Shown one piece after another: positions 12,380 to 24,501 of a DNA stretch of 64,000 nt. Under the pieces are notes generated by a model, which was given only the letters and a program-made list of their open reading frames with translations, did no database searches and was not told the DNA's origin. The stretch is from Diadophis punctatus similis (taxonomy: Eukaryota; Chordata; Lepidosauria; Squamata; Dipsadidae), in NCBI GenBank assembly GCA_023053685.1, contig JALIGW010000004.1, forward strand, positions 78,887,361 through 78,951,360, in the 5' to 3' direction. The stretch's first letter is position 1, and the number at the start of each line of letters is the position of its first letter. Both the position numbers and the translations under genes were made by a program.

Positions 12380-12469
12380 AACCGAGACCTGGATGACTGA
12401 GAATCTTTACAGACATTCATGGACGTAAAGAGAACACATTTCTCTGAAATACGGAGGCCGAACGCACGA

Positions 12470-12605
12470 GTCTTTATGTTGTCAATTTTTATATGTATTT
12501 TTAATCGTTTTGTTGTTTTAAATTGATTGTTCATCTTTATGTTGTACGCTGCCCTGAGTCCCTTGGGAGATGGGCGGCGAATAAGATCGAACAAATAAAT
12601 AAATA
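12470..12605 (+). mobile_element. LINE 3' tail fragment
   Basis: TTGTACGCTGCCCTGAGTCC, GGGAGATGGGCGGCGAATAA and an AAATAAATAAAT tail form the 3' terminus of an L2-like LINE. Copies lie at 45599-45838 and 62010-62165. Confidence 0.75.
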
Positions 12606-12786
12606 AATAAAATAATAAACATGCTGTTTAACAAAGTATATCTGGAGAAATGAAGGCTGCTGCTGAGGCCCCGCCATGATACTCCCTATCCTGTGGTAGA
12701 CCTGCCTTGCGCTTTGAATGTTGGCATAAAATTTCCCTCATTCCCCTCTCTGGCTCCATTTGGAAGCATCCGTTGTACTTCCGGGC

Positions 12787-13497
12787 AATAGAGATTAATA
12801 ATAGAGATTAAATTGGTTTTAAAAAAAATAAGATTGAATTAATATTATAGTTTGGGGAATAAGTATAGAATGCAATGTAACGCAATAGAGATTAGGTTTT
12901 AAAGAATAAATTTAAATTTATTGGGAATAAGTATAGATTGTTATGTAATGTAATAGAGATTAAGTGAAAGTGAAGATGTTATGTACTTTTATATAGGGTT
13001 TGTTGGGTTTTGAATTTAACAATTGATGCTAGGTTGTTGGCGGATAATACGGGAAGAGGAAGACTCATCTATTACTCAAAAGTGAATACTAAAAGATGTG
13101 CATTTGGCAGAGATGGCTAAAATTTCAGAATACTTTAAAGACTATTCAAATGATATATTTGGTAAGGGAAAAGATGGACTGACTATATTCAAATCAAGTA
13201 TCAGACTAAGAAGATCTAAACAGACTGTGAAGGACATATTTTAATTTCTAGTTTTTTGTTTAATTTATAGCATAAGGAGTTAAGATCTAAAGATATTTGG
13301 AACTTAATAATTTGTTAGCATATTTTAGTTTTATATTTGTGTATACTATATTATACCCTGTGTATGTTCTGGGAAGTTCAGGGTGGGGGGAGGGGGAGAT
13401 GGGGGGGGAGGGATGGGGGGGAAGGGGGGAGAAAAAAGAAAAAAAATGTTTGTACTTTGTACGCATAAAACTTTTTCAATTAAAAAAAAAAGAAAGG
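12787..13497 (+). mobile_element. L1-like LINE 3' fragment
   Basis: This sequence is absent at the homologous site near 62336. It ends in a G-rich tract (13380-13430), TTTGTACTTTGTACGCATAA and a poly(A) of about 10. The same layout ends the L1 at 49649-51008. It is 5'-truncated. Confidence 0.7.
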
Positions 13498-13514
13498 CAG
13501 TCTTTTCGCTTTAA

Positions 13515-13724
13515 CTGGAGTTACAGTAGAAGGAGCAGATTCGTCTGAACTGAGGAGGTTGGGGCTGGGACACTATGCATGAGAAATTCAGTTCCCAATC
13601 CATTGGCTCAGGGGTGGTCGGTGATTGAAACACATAAGGGAGTATCTCTCCCACCGCCTTGAGTTTGGAAGTAGTTCCATAGATGGAAGGCGTAGATATT
13701 TTGGTGAGGTAGCGACGTTTAGTA
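13515..13724 (-). pseudogene. Decayed duplicate of the unidentified upstream exon
   Basis: Paralogous to the intact exon at 62362-62588 but 17 nt shorter, matching a 17-nt internal deletion that shifts the frame. The donor GT has become TT (CCAG then TTAAAG). The acceptor CTTACAG and the opening TKRRYLTK coding sequence remain. It is therefore a dead exon copy upstream of gene A. Confidence 0.65.
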
Positions 13725-14551
13725 CTGTAAGGAGCCCCAGCCTGCTCCTAAGTGAAGGAGTGGAATGTCTGCCAGTTTGAACTGAGGTAACGGAATGTGA
13801 GGCAAGTGGCAGTTGGAACTTTTCAGGTGGGGAGGGGGAGTAGAACGTCTAACTCCTTGGCATCAGAGCATGTTAATATACTGTATATGAATATACTGTA
13901 TATGGAATACTAATGATCTGATGGTCATTTCAAAACATCCTTTCGTAGCGAGCACCTAGAAGCCAAGAGGAACGTATCTGCCAAGCTTCAAGTTTGTAGG
14001 CTTTACAGTTCTGCAGATTTCATGATAATATGTGAGTGGTATTTCGCTTATATATATATAGATTGTAATAATTGTTTTTTTCCCCATCTCCAATCTTATT
14101 CTACTTTGGATCTGTCCTTAATTCTTGGCTGCCCTCTGGTGCCCTAGAGGAAAAGTCAATCTCCTCTTATCTATGACAGCCCCTCAAATATTGGAAGACA
14201 ACTATCATGTCATCCCTAATCTTTCTCCTAGATAGGACAGCTGGCTTGGTTGGTTGGTTTGCTTTCTTCCTTCCTTCCTTCCCTGGGAGAAGAAGACCAA
14301 GGGCACTGTTGTGTTCATAGCCATGAAGTCAACACGTGAGGGCCCCTTAGATTTGACAGCACAGGGGAGACACCTGACTTCCTCCTTATTTCTTTTAACA
14401 CGGTTCTTCATGATAAAACTTGCAAGCTGCAATGACCCCACTGGGACATCAGACAAAACGTTTGTATTTAGAAGAAGAAAACGTTTTTTCAGAATCATTG
14501 CGCCTGGGCTTCACGCTCTGGCTACGTGGACATTTCCTCTTTCCAGTTAAG
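13725..14551. other. Intergenic, paralogous flank with CR1 antisense fragment
   Basis: 13725-14060 matches 62589-62880 upstream of gene F. 14080-14260 is an antisense CR1 3' fragment (TTTGGATCTGTCCTTAATTC, CCCCTCAAATATTGGAAGAC) also seen near 42480, 55790 and 63970. No gene is supported. Confidence 0.6.
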
Positions 14552-14647
14552 AAAATGTCCTATGAACCAGAGGGATCTTCTGGTTCAGGTTCTGGTTCAG
14601 GGGCTGGATGCATAGTTGACAAGTCTGAAAAAGTCACCTTGTGCTGA
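14552..14647. repeat. GGTTCT/GGTTCA hexanucleotide tract in a conserved frame
   Basis: A short hexamer tract flanked by conserved ATGAACCAGAGGGATCTTC and GCATAGTTGACAAGTCTG. It is one of four copies (23085, 42845, 56080) downstream of B, C, E and F respectively, differing in repeat number. Confidence 0.7.
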
Positions 14648-14917
14648 ATGTTGAGGTTCACAGCGCTGCCTTCTTCACAAGGATGGAAAAGATCTTGGCT
14701 GGATTTGGGAATTTGTGACATAGCAAGGAATCATTTCTCAAGAATGAGAATGATTTATATATTCATAATCATTCTTATACTTTTTCTGTAATCTTATATA
14801 TGATTGACAAAATAAATAAATAAAAATAAATCCTGCTTGGAACTTGGGAGTCACTACACTGAATTAAACCAGGAACGTTTAATAAAGACACTTTTCTTCC
14901 TTCAAAGACATAAAACA

Positions 14918-14923
14918 TTTATT
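14918..14923 (-). terminator. Candidate polyadenylation signal of gene B
   Basis: AATAAA on the minus strand, about 1.7 kb after the gene B stop, in a block conserved after C, D and E (AAGACAAAATAAATGTTTCA context). A long 3' UTR would fit FGF23, whose human mRNA also has a long 3' UTR. Confidence 0.4.
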
Positions 14924-15231
14924 TTGTCTTCATCAAGAGACAGAATTGGGGGAGGGGGCAGAATAATAAACATCATAAATACTCATAAATACATCTTCAA
15001 TACGTAAATAATCCAAATAAATAAATAAATAGAAACATACATATATTACATTCTCATTGTTTGATACTTTTCCAGGATGTTCTTGTGAACAACTCCCATC
15101 AAAGCACCCACATTTTTTTAGGGTACATACATCCCATTTGGGACCTTCGATAAAACATTACAGGGTTCCATGTTCCATGTTCAGCACTGAGTCCTCTAAT
15201 CTGAATGGATTTTGAGGCAGAGGTCTTACCC

Positions 15232-15770
15232 CCGTGGTGGCGAACCTATGGCACGCGTGCCAGAGGTGGCACGCGGAGCCATAGAAGCCGGCACGCGAGG
15301 GTTGCCCACCGGCAAACCGGAAGTGTGAAAAAATGCACTTCTGGTTTGCTGGTGTGCTGTTTTTTGCACTCCGGAGGGTTCAGGGAAGCTCCCTGAAGCT
15401 CCGGAATGCAAAAAACTACAAAATGGACAAACCGGAAGTGCACTTTTCCGCACTTCCGGTTTGTCCGTTTTGTAGTTTTTTGCATTCCGGAGCTTCAGGG
15501 AGCTTCCCTGAACCCTCCGGAGTGCAAAAAACAGCATACCGGCAAACCGGAAGTGCATTTTTTCGCACTTCCGGTTTGCCGGTTTTGTCGTCCCAGGCTC
15601 CGGTAAGCCTTTGCGCGGGGGTGGGGGGTGTGCGCATGCGCAGGGGGCAGCATGGGGTGTGTGTGTTGTGCGCATGCGTGGGGAAGAGGGAATGGGTGTG
15701 GGCATGCGAGCGCGTGCGAGCGCGCCCCCCCCTTTTTGGCACGCGAGCCTAAAAAGGTTCGCCACCACTG
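15232..15770. mobile_element. hAT-type MITE with inverted internal arms
   Basis: Ends CCGTGGTGGCGAACC and GGTTCGCCACCACTG. The perfect 8-bp duplication TCTTACCC lies at 15224-15231 and 15771-15778. The interior (15310-15600) contains long foldback arms around AAACCGGAAGTG. It lies between genes A and B. Confidence 0.92.
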
Positions 15771-16400
15771 TCTTACCCTCATCCCCCCCCCTCCAAGCTG
15801 TTTTTTAAAATCATTTTTGCCTGGCCTGTGAGCACAGTTTAAGGTGGATTTGAACCCCAGCCTGGAGGGATGGCTGCCCACTAATGCTTTTAACAGCCCA
15901 CAAAGTTCCTTTATGGAGCATCTCAACTCCGTTCTCCAGGAAGGGAGCCTTATGTGCCCGTTCCTCTCCATCTGGTTGTAGATAACCCATGCCACAATTT
16001 GCCGTTTCCTGCAGAAAACCTACCTATGGCCAACAGGTGGATGGGATGGGTCAGTATCCTGAATCCAGCTAAGGTTAGTCATGAGGGAGTCCTGCTGAGA
16101 TCCAATAAGATCATCCCAGGAGAATCAGACAACTTCTACTCATTTGGGGATATTGTGAGATATTAGGTCATGTCAGGCGCTATTTTGGTATGTTCTTCCA
16201 CAACAGTCTCAGTTTCTCATGTGGCTCCCTGAGAAATAAAATTGCACATCCCTGTAATAGAGGGGATTCACCCTTTTTTCTCTTTCTACCACTGCTGATC
16301 CAAAGAATTTGCTTATTTAAAGGTTCTGGGCATTCGTCTTTGACTGAGAGTCAAATCAAGTCAAAGGTTCCACCGATAAGATGTTGGCAACTTCGTTCCT

Positions 16401-16481
16401 AAGCCCCTCCCCCCTTTTTAGTGCTGTTGTAACTTTGAACGGTCACTAAATGAACTGTTGTAAGTTGAGGACTACCTGTAT
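16401..16481. repeat. Partial TA-flanked MITE in the gene B downstream flank
   Basis: A right-end fragment with CTTTGAACGGTCACTAAATG and GTTGAGGACTACCTG. Fuller copies lie downstream of C, D, E, F and the relic unit. Confidence 0.6.
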
Positions 16482-16612
16482 ACAGCTATGACCCCCTTAC
16501 TCTAGATAATTCATCTGAAAAAAAGGAATTTAGCTTTTTTTGACAGTTCAGGAGATAGTCCGGTTCTCGTCTCAGGTTCAGTAATCCGTTCGGGGGCTAG
16601 GAAATCTTCGGC

Positions 16613-19600
16613 TCAGCGTCGCGAGTTGAACTTGCTTAAGGGGATTTTATTCTTTCTAACTAAAAACTGAGAAAAAGGTGGTAGGTTCCCATTGGGAACG
16701 AATGGTCCCTTAACGTTTCCTAGGCTGATAAGTAAATTGTGCCTGATGGACTCGTAAGCGTCGTGGTTGTTTTTTTTGAGCCCGTGGTATTTAAAAACGC
16801 AATCGTTGCTGAAGTAACGCTAAAGGAGACACAAACACAAAGTAAAGACATCTAAAAGACAAACCAAAAGTCAAGGCAGAGGTGGAAATCAGTCGCATAT
16901 TTGTTCTTTCTCCTTCTTTGGGATATTTGATTTCACACTTCTTACATCTCAAAAGAGTTTGGTTTGCAAAGGATGCAGCAGCCATGTTTGGCCTATTGAA
17001 CGAGTATTTCAACAGCCTTCGGATTTGAGGGAACCTGACAGAATGTCTACAATCCTGGAGAGTCTAGGCCCCAAACACAGGATTGTCTTCACAGTGTCCT
17101 ACATTCATATTCATGTATCATGTACAGTCCTCCTCCCACTGTTGTGGGAAAGGAGAAAGGAGTTTTTTTTTTACAGAAAGTGTACAAGGACATAAAGAAT
17201 ACAGGGTGTACTTATCCAATCACATAAATATTGCACGTAGGAGCAAAGGGATGAGAGGCCCGTGTTAAGACGAAAACTGGTTTTAGCTAGAATTTGCTAG
17301 CATGTTGATTGACTTAGAGACAATCCCCAGAAACTCATAGTTATTAGGGATAAATTGTAAATCAGGGGCAGGGGAGAATGTATTCATTTCAGGGGCCTCG
17401 GATAGATTGCGTACTTGGCCAATGAGGAAATGGTGGAAGGTGAACTGTGACGGTGATAGGGAATATAAAGAAAGTATATTGATGATTTAAGGCAGCGGGG
17501 TCAAACTCAATTTCATTGAAGGCTGCATCAGGGTTGTCTTTGACCTCAGGGGCCGGGGTGGGCATGGCCAACTCAACATCACTCGTGTCGGAGGCATCAC
17601 TTGTGTCATGCAAAACAGGCTCCCGGGCTCCATTTTGGGCTGCGACAGCTCCCTGCAACCCTCTGCCAGTGAAAATGGAGCTTGGGAGGGCCACAGGCAT
17701 TCTTTGCGAGCTCTGTTTTCACTTGCACAGCCAACGCGGGCCAGTCTTTTGCTATTTTCAGGGCAGCCCCACAGGCCAGATCTAAGCACCCCATGGGCCG
17801 AATCCTGCCCCCGGGCCTTGAGTTTGACACTCCTGATTTAAGGTGTGTTCACTGGTACCTGTGTATATGTGGTACACCGCTCTGCAAAGTTGTAAATGAA
17901 TATTAGGACTCACCGATCCATAGAGTTTTCCATTACTATGCATACAAAGGAAGAGTCCGCTCTTCACACCAATGATATTTAGACAGTCTCTATGATCAGT
18001 TTTGAGTACCACAGCACCTGGAAGCAAATGGATTAAATATTAGGAGAGTTCTTCATACATATCTTCAGCCAGAAATAACGACCTCCAATAACAACTTCAA
18101 ATATCAGAATACTGTTATCTAATGCCGTCCAAGTCTTCCCAAATTCTGGCTAATCGTGGCAAAACATTTGCCCACAGTCTCGGTCAAACGGGAAATCTCT
18201 CTTTTTAATGATCCTGTAAATCTCTTAATTCAGACAAGAGTTGGAGCGACAGGATGGAGTTGAGCATTTACTGGCTGGATGCCCTTCCTGACGCCTCCCT
18301 GGGGTTCACAACAGATATCTTTTCTTTGCACCCTAGGAGAGAAATACTGTATCTGCCGCTATCCAGGATTGAACGCTCAACATTCCGAGTTGGAGGCGAG
18401 CATTTTCACTAATCGACCACCATTAGTCAAAAAGGAAAACAATGTTCCTACTTGTAAGAAAGAGTTGTAGCACTTTCTGTTTAAGTTGGATTGCAGAAGA
18501 AATATTATTGTGTATGCAATTTATTTTTGAAAAATCTGATATACAGTTAGGTCCAGATGAAGGTAGAGATAAAGGTTTCCTCTGTCCAGTCATTTCCAAC
18601 TCTAGTGGACAATGCTCACATCTATTTCTTAGCTGATTGTTTCTTAGTTGATGGTCTGAAGAAATGTCTATGGTCAAGTGGCTTGTGTGATTATACAACA
18701 CAGCACATGGAACACTTTTACCTTCCCACCGAAGTGGTACCTATTTATCTACTCGCATGTGCATGCTTTCGAACTGATAGGTGGGCAGGATCTTGGGCAT
18801 GTCATTCGCTGTTAAGATAAGATAAAATAATAATACTGCAAAGCTAGACAAACTGTACAACAATACAAGAAGACCCAAAACAAGAGAATGAAGAAAGACG
18901 TGGGACCCATATTCCTGTGAAAGCCATGAGGAACAAGACAAATCTCCATGAAGGGTTAGGGTTAGGGTTTTAATTCCATGAGAGTAAAAGTTATGGGGTT
19001 TGGATGCATTCAGTAAGTTACTATTTGAGGCATACTATTTGAGCTTCAGTGGCGCAGTGGTTAGAGTGCAGTACTACAGGCTACTTCTGCTGACTGCTGG
19101 CTGACTGCAATTTGGCCCTTCAAATCTCACCAGGCTCAAGGTTGACTCAGCCTTCCATCCTTCCGAGGTGGGTAAAATGAGGGCCCAGATTGTTGCTGAC
19201 TCTGTAAACCGCTTAGAGATGGCTGCAAAGCAGATTAAACCGGTATATAAGTCTAAGTGCTATTGCTATCTGGGTTCAATGCATTTTGCCCTACGATGCA
19301 CAGTTTAGCTCAGTTAAAAACTGCAGCAGGAGTGTTTTAGTAGTATATAGATTGAGATTTCTGATTATTATTAATGATCTATCAGTATTTAAAAAGAAAC
19401 TGCATAGAGAGGACTTTAATTTATCTACTTTTGTTCCTTGTTTAAAGAGTTTGGGTAGATGGCATAATATTCAGCTAGATGAGATGGATATTTCCTAGTA
19501 GATCCTGAGAGATCTCCTCTTAAGATTTCCTCCCTGGATGTGATTACTGTATTGTTGGATTGCTGGAATTGTTACCAGTTTGGTCTAGTAGTGGCTAAGG

Positions 19601-20060
19601 CACCAGGTTAGAAAACGGGAAACTGTGAGTTCAAATCTTAGCTTAGACATGAAAGCCGGCGGGGTGACTTGGGGCCAGCCCAACCCACCTCACAGGGTTG
19701 TTGTCGTGGGGAAAGTCAGAGGAAATACTTACATCTAATAGATACACAGCAGACTGAATGGTATTATCCAACTTGTAGCTGTTTCGCCATTTACACAGAG
19801 GTAAGGGGCTCTCCACAGAGGAGCAGGTGGGCCCTAACTCTCAACCAATTCACCACTCCACAGCTGGAGTGCTGACTCCTGGATTTTAGGCCAGCATCTT
19901 CAAGCTACACCAGACTGGCTCTCCACCCTTCAGGCAGGTAATCGACTTGCTTTAGAGGACCCTCCAAAGATCTCAATCCTCCAACTCTTTAAAAGCCCTC
20001 TTCGCCATGCACTCTCTCTCTCTGTCTCTCTCTGTATCTCTGTCTCTGTCTCTGTCTCTG

Positions 20061-20096
<36 letters not shown>

Positions 20097-20779
20097 TCCC
20101 TCTCTCTTTCTCTCTTTCTTTCTCTCCCTCTCTCTCTCTCCCTCCCTCCTTTCCTCCCCCCTCTCTCTTATCCTACCCACGGACACATCTCCCCCAGCAA
20201 ATCTGCCCAAAGATTCTGCATTGGTTCCCACCTGAGTGGAGACAGCTACTACTTCCCTACAATAAACACGTTGGTCCTTGCTAACCTAACACTAAGGAGA
20301 AAAAAATTCCTGTGGAACTGCTTGCCTCCAGAAGTTGTGGGATTGCTCCAACCCTGGAGACTTTTAAGAAGAGATTGGACAACTATTTGTCTGAAAAGGT
20401 CTAAGGTTTCCTGCCTGAGCAGGGGGGTTGGACTAGAAGACCTCCAAGGTCCCTTCCAACTCTGCTATTCAATTCCTAGCACTCTGGAGCCTCCGGGGGT
20501 GATCCTGAATCTGCCCTCGCTCCCTCCCTCCCGCAGCAGCTAACTCTGCAGCTTCACTGGGAACTTACTGTCCACGGTCTCGAACGGTGTGCCCTCCACG
20601 CGTCCATCGGCATACATTTGCAGGTGGAAGCTCCTGGTGGGGCTAGAGGTGTAGAGGTGCAACAGTTCGTCGGGGTTGCTCCAGAAGTGGAAGGCGACCT
20701 TGGGTGTCCCGCTGCAGGCGGCCAGAGGCAGCAGAAGCCTGAGGGTGCGGAGAAACGCTGGAACCGGGACGGGGCGCAT
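16613..20779 (-). CDS. FGF23-like: FGF23-like gene B (3 exons, short tail)
   Basis: Minus-strand exons: 20569-20779 (211 nt), 17914-18017 (104 nt), 16613-16819 (207 nt); product 173 aa. Splice sites are canonical (GTAAGT, GTGAGT; CCAG, TTTAG). Signal peptide MRPVPVPAFLRTLRLLLPL, trefoil motif HLYTSSP...HLQMYADG, exon 2 LFLCMHSNGKLYGS, exon 3 SNDC and HNLLISLG. The core disulfide cysteines are present; exon 2 has one extra cysteine (DCLNI). The protein ends at FNSRR: a net deletion of about 148 nt relative to gene C moves the frame to a TGA. The FGF23 tail that binds Klotho in mammals is therefore absent. The lysine in RKNKIPL replaces the conserved glutamate of RRNEIPL. Secretion is expected; receptor use is unknown. 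Confidence 0.88.
17493..17835. mobile_element. hAT-type MITE in gene B intron 2
   Basis: Ends CAGCGGGGTCAAACTC and GAGTTTGACACTCCTG; perfect 8-bp duplication ATTTAAGG at 17485-17492 and 17836-17843. The same insertion is seen, more decayed, in A, C (27489-27800) and F (about 57480-57830). Confidence 0.9.
18953..18969. repeat. Interstitial telomeric repeat at a deletion junction
   Basis: About 2.8 units of GGGTTA sit exactly where gene B intron 1 jumps from sequence matching 8112 to sequence matching 9868 of gene A. The telomeric units are absent from A and C. Confidence 0.7.
19044..19270 (+). mobile_element. tRNA-derived SINE in gene B intron 1
   Basis: A box region GTGGCGCAGTGGTTAGAGTG, B box CTTCAAATCTCACC, and tail AAACCGCTTAGAGATGGCTG ending GTCTAAGTGCTATTGCTAT. 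The same insertion is in C (29755) and D (39200). Confidence 0.9.
20010..20165. repeat. CT-rich microsatellite in gene B intron 1
   Basis: Runs of TCTCTG and CTCTCT and a C/T-rich end. It matches the tract at the same place in gene A. Confidence 0.95.
20268..20480 (+). mobile_element. CR1 LINE 3' end in gene B intron 1
   Basis: Same CR1 3' signature as gene A (GCTTGCCTCCAGAAGTTGTG, GACTAGAAGACCTCCAAGG), with a short internal deletion near 20310. Confidence 0.8.
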
Positions 20780-20884
20780 GATGCTCGCTTGGCTTGGAAG
20801 ATGCAGGAGCCGAAAGGCGATCTTGGTTCTTCTCCTTTGCTGACCACTCGCCGATGCTGGGATCCCTGGTCCTTCGGCCCCGGC

Positions 20885-20890
20885 TTTATG
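20885..20890 (-). promoter_or_regulatory. TATA-like box of gene B
   Basis: CATAAA 106 nt upstream of the ATG, with the shared GGGGCCGAAGGACCAGGGA block just downstream. Confidence 0.55.
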
Positions 20891-21180
20891 CAGGGGGGCT
20901 GGAGGTGTGGAAGGGGGGGATGGAAGGGGGGCAGGAGAAAGATAGAGACACCCCCTTCCAAAACCATCAGGTCATGAAGGGACAAGTGATGGGTCTTCCA
21001 CCAATGCTCTGCAGTTGCTACTGAGAATTAAAACGATTGTGAACTTCCTGGTCACCTTGTGTTTGGCCAGTAAAACTATTTGTCCTAATGTGAATCATTG
21101 ATGCATTCTGATGTTTCTGGACATTAGATTTGTACCCTGATAATTCTGTCCTGAGACCTAGTCCATTATTCCTGGAGGAA

Positions 21181-21253
21181 GTCCCAAAGGTGCTTTTTCA
21201 GGAGGCAACTGGACTTTCTTGTTTTGCTTCTCCTGAAAAAGCACCTTTGGGAC
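21181..21253. repeat. Perfect 24-bp-stem hairpin upstream of gene B
   Basis: Arms 21181-21204 and 21230-21253 are perfectly complementary around a 25-nt loop, about 400 bp upstream of the ATG. It is found in five of six units. Confidence 0.85.
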
Positions 21254-21605
21254 AACCGTGACCTGGATGACTGAGAATCTTTACAGACATTCATGGAGGT
21301 AAAGAGAACAGGTTTCTCTGTCATACGGAGGCCGAACACACAAGTCTTTATGTTGCCTACGAACACTTGGATATTAGTTTATGAGTTTCATGGTTGAGAT
21401 GTGGTATCACCTACATGTCAAAGATGAACAAGAGGTAACAGTTCACCAACGATTATCTGTAGAAAGTGCAATTAGATCAATCAAGCTCTTTTTCCCCACC
21501 TCTTTTCCAGTGTCGGGGGCTTCCTGGTTTGGAGGAGGGGTCCAGAGATGTGACAGAAGGCGAATCAAACTTTGACTTTCAAAATCTAGCTTTCCCCAGA
21601 ATAAT

Positions 21606-22575
21606 CAGTGGTTCCCAACCTTTTTTTAGCCATGCCCCACCTAAGTGTCAGGCCGAAGCCATTGTAGTTGGGGTCTTTGGCCTGCCACACTTTATGCTAT
21701 AATTTTTAAAATGTATTCTTTGCTGTGGGAATTTGTGAGGGTAATTGCATGAGGGGTGTCTGCATGTAGCCATAACAAATTCCTTTTAGGTTGTCAAGGT
21801 CATCCTTTGTCTTTGCACTCCTGCACCTGCACGGAAGGAGATGGGTGGATCCTGCCAAGTTGGCAGTTGAAGATTGGTCAACGTGATGAACTTGGGGGTG
21901 TGGGGACAAGGGATTGAACTTTCAACTGGGTGGAGAAACCCCTGGAATTTCAGATCCGGGTTTCTCCCAGATGTTCTGTCAGGCAGTGATTTTATATTGC
22001 CTGTTTCATGTATATGCAGGGAGATGCATCCCTATCAAATATAGTGGTTTATTCCTGAGCACGTGATTAATATGTTCCTAGTACGCATGTGTACATTCCT
22101 TTCTTTGATCCGTCCTTCTGTTTCAGTTTCTGTAAGGAGCAAGACCTGTTTTATAACCAGGATGTGATTTATTTGTTTTTGTACCGAAATAAATATTTTA
22201 TACTTTAGTATTTAAACTGCGGTTTTCTTTCTATAATGTCAGAGTTTCAGGAGAAGATCTATTTCGCCTCTGATGAGAGTAATTCTTATCTAACATGTTC
22301 CAACATGGCTCTGTTAATAAATTGAAACTCTGAGGAATACTTTGCCTTGGACTCTGATTTAGTTTTGGATGCTATTTGGAACCCTGACACTAAGCATCTC
22401 TAAAATCCTGATGCCCGCCCTGTGACATATAATTCTTACTATTCAAAAACTGAACTCCTACTCACACGGAGGAAGCCTAAAGGCCATTAACTTGGTTTAA
22501 ACAAGGTTCCAATTGCCCTCATTAAAGATCAAATTGGCCCCCTGTAGTGCGTGGGCCCCACGTTGGGAACCACTG
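21606..22575. mobile_element. hAT-type MITE split by a solo LTR
   Basis: Ends CAGTGGTTCCCAACC and GTTGGGAACCACTG. The uninterrupted 225-bp copy is at 41921-42145 upstream of gene D. Here the interior is opened by an LTR at 21646-22389. Target duplication is not clean. Confidence 0.75.
21646..22389 (+). mobile_element. Solo LTR, 744 bp
   Basis: Begins TGTCAGG and ends CCTGACA. The perfect 5-bp duplication CTAAG lies at 21641-21645 and 22390-22394. An AATAAA near 22188 suggests plus orientation. No internal retroviral genes are present, so it arose by LTR recombination. Family not named. Confidence 0.85.
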
Positions 22576-23084
22576 TCCTAGATAGAAAATATATACCTCC
22601 AAATATCCTTTCTTTGCATGCATTGTTGACTCTAATTTCAGATCTGGAGATCTTGGGTTTATTTCTGCTTCTGAACAAATAGAATTCGGTTTACATTTTG
22701 CCCTTTAAAATGGATTTTCCTTGAACATTAATTTTAAATTGATCTGATCCATCTTGGAGGGCTTTGATGGAGGAAGCCCAACAAGATCGGCTGTCTCTTC
22801 TACAAGTTGTAACAGAGACATACCTCCCTTATTGAGCGCATGCATACCTTGTCAGGACTGAACGGCAAATATTTGCCGCAGCTAAAATTACAACATAGAC
22901 CCCTGACATCCTCCTTATTCCTTTTGACACGGTTTTTTGTGATAAAACTTGCAGGCTGCAATGCTCCCATTGGGACATCAGACAAAATGTTTGTATTTAG
23001 AAGAAGAAATCGTTTTTTCAGAATCATTGTGCCTGGGCTTCACGCTCTGGCTACGTGGACATTTCCTCTTTCCAGTTAAGAAAA

Positions 23085-23182
23085 TGTCCTGTGAACCAGA
23101 AGGATCTTCTGGTTCTGGTTCTGGTTCTGGTTCAGGGACTGGGTGCATAGTTGACAAGTCTGGAAAAGTCCCATTGTGCTGA
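23085..23182. repeat. GGTTCT hexanucleotide tract
   Basis: Conserved flanks as in the other three copies; a Gly-Ser frame on plus and a Glu-Pro frame on minus both stay open because the unit is 6 nt. Confidence 0.75.
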
Positions 23183-23467
23183 ATGTTGAGGTTCACAGCG
23201 CTGCTCCGTTCACAAGGTTAGAAAAGATCTTGGGTGGATTTGGGAATTTGTGACATAGCAGAGAATCATTTCTCAAGGCATGAAAATGATTTATGTATCT
23301 ATGTATTCATAATCATGCTTATACTTTTTCTGTAATCTTATATATATGATTGACAAAATAAATAAATAAATAAAAATGAATCCTGCTTGGAACTCGGGAG
23401 TCACTGCACTGAATTAAACCAGGAACGTTTAATAAAGACACTTTTCTTCCTTGAAAGACATGAAACA

Positions 23468-23473
23468 TTTATT
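23468..23473 (-). terminator. Candidate polyadenylation signal of gene C
   Basis: AATAAA in the same conserved block as downstream of B, D and E. It lies about 3.0 kb after the gene C stop because a LINE is inserted at 23844-24501 and a MITE at 25399-25823. Confidence 0.4.
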
Positions 23474-23843
23474 TTGTCTTCATTGAGAGACAGAATTGGG
23501 AGGGCAGAATAATAAACATCATAAATACGTATAAATACATCATCAACAGGTAAATAATCCAAATAAATAAATAAATAGAAACATACATATATTGCTTTCT
23601 CATTGTTTGATACTTTTCCAGGATGTTCTTGTGAACAACTCCCATCAAAGCACCCACATTTTTTTTAGGGTACATACATCCCATTTGGGACCTTCGATAA
23701 AATATTACAGTGTCCCATGTTCCATGTTCAGCACTGAGTCCTCTAATCTGAATGGACTTGGGGGCAGAGGTCTTACCCTCATTTCCCCCCCCCCCTTTTA
23801 TTTTATTTTTTTAAAATAATTTTTGCCTGGCCTGTGAGCATGG

Positions 23844-24501
<658 letters not shown>

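Noticed and set aside
15226..15995. 180-aa and 166-aa frames over the MITE at 15232
   Set aside because: GC-rich inverted arms of the MITE keep several frames open; the encoded Cys-Ser-Phe-Leu-His strings repeat within the element on both strands.
21166..21366. Frame with KDSQSSRSRLSQRCFF repeated upstream of each gene
   Set aside because: It overlaps the hairpin; the open frame follows from low divergence between duplicated flanks, and no coding signature is visible.
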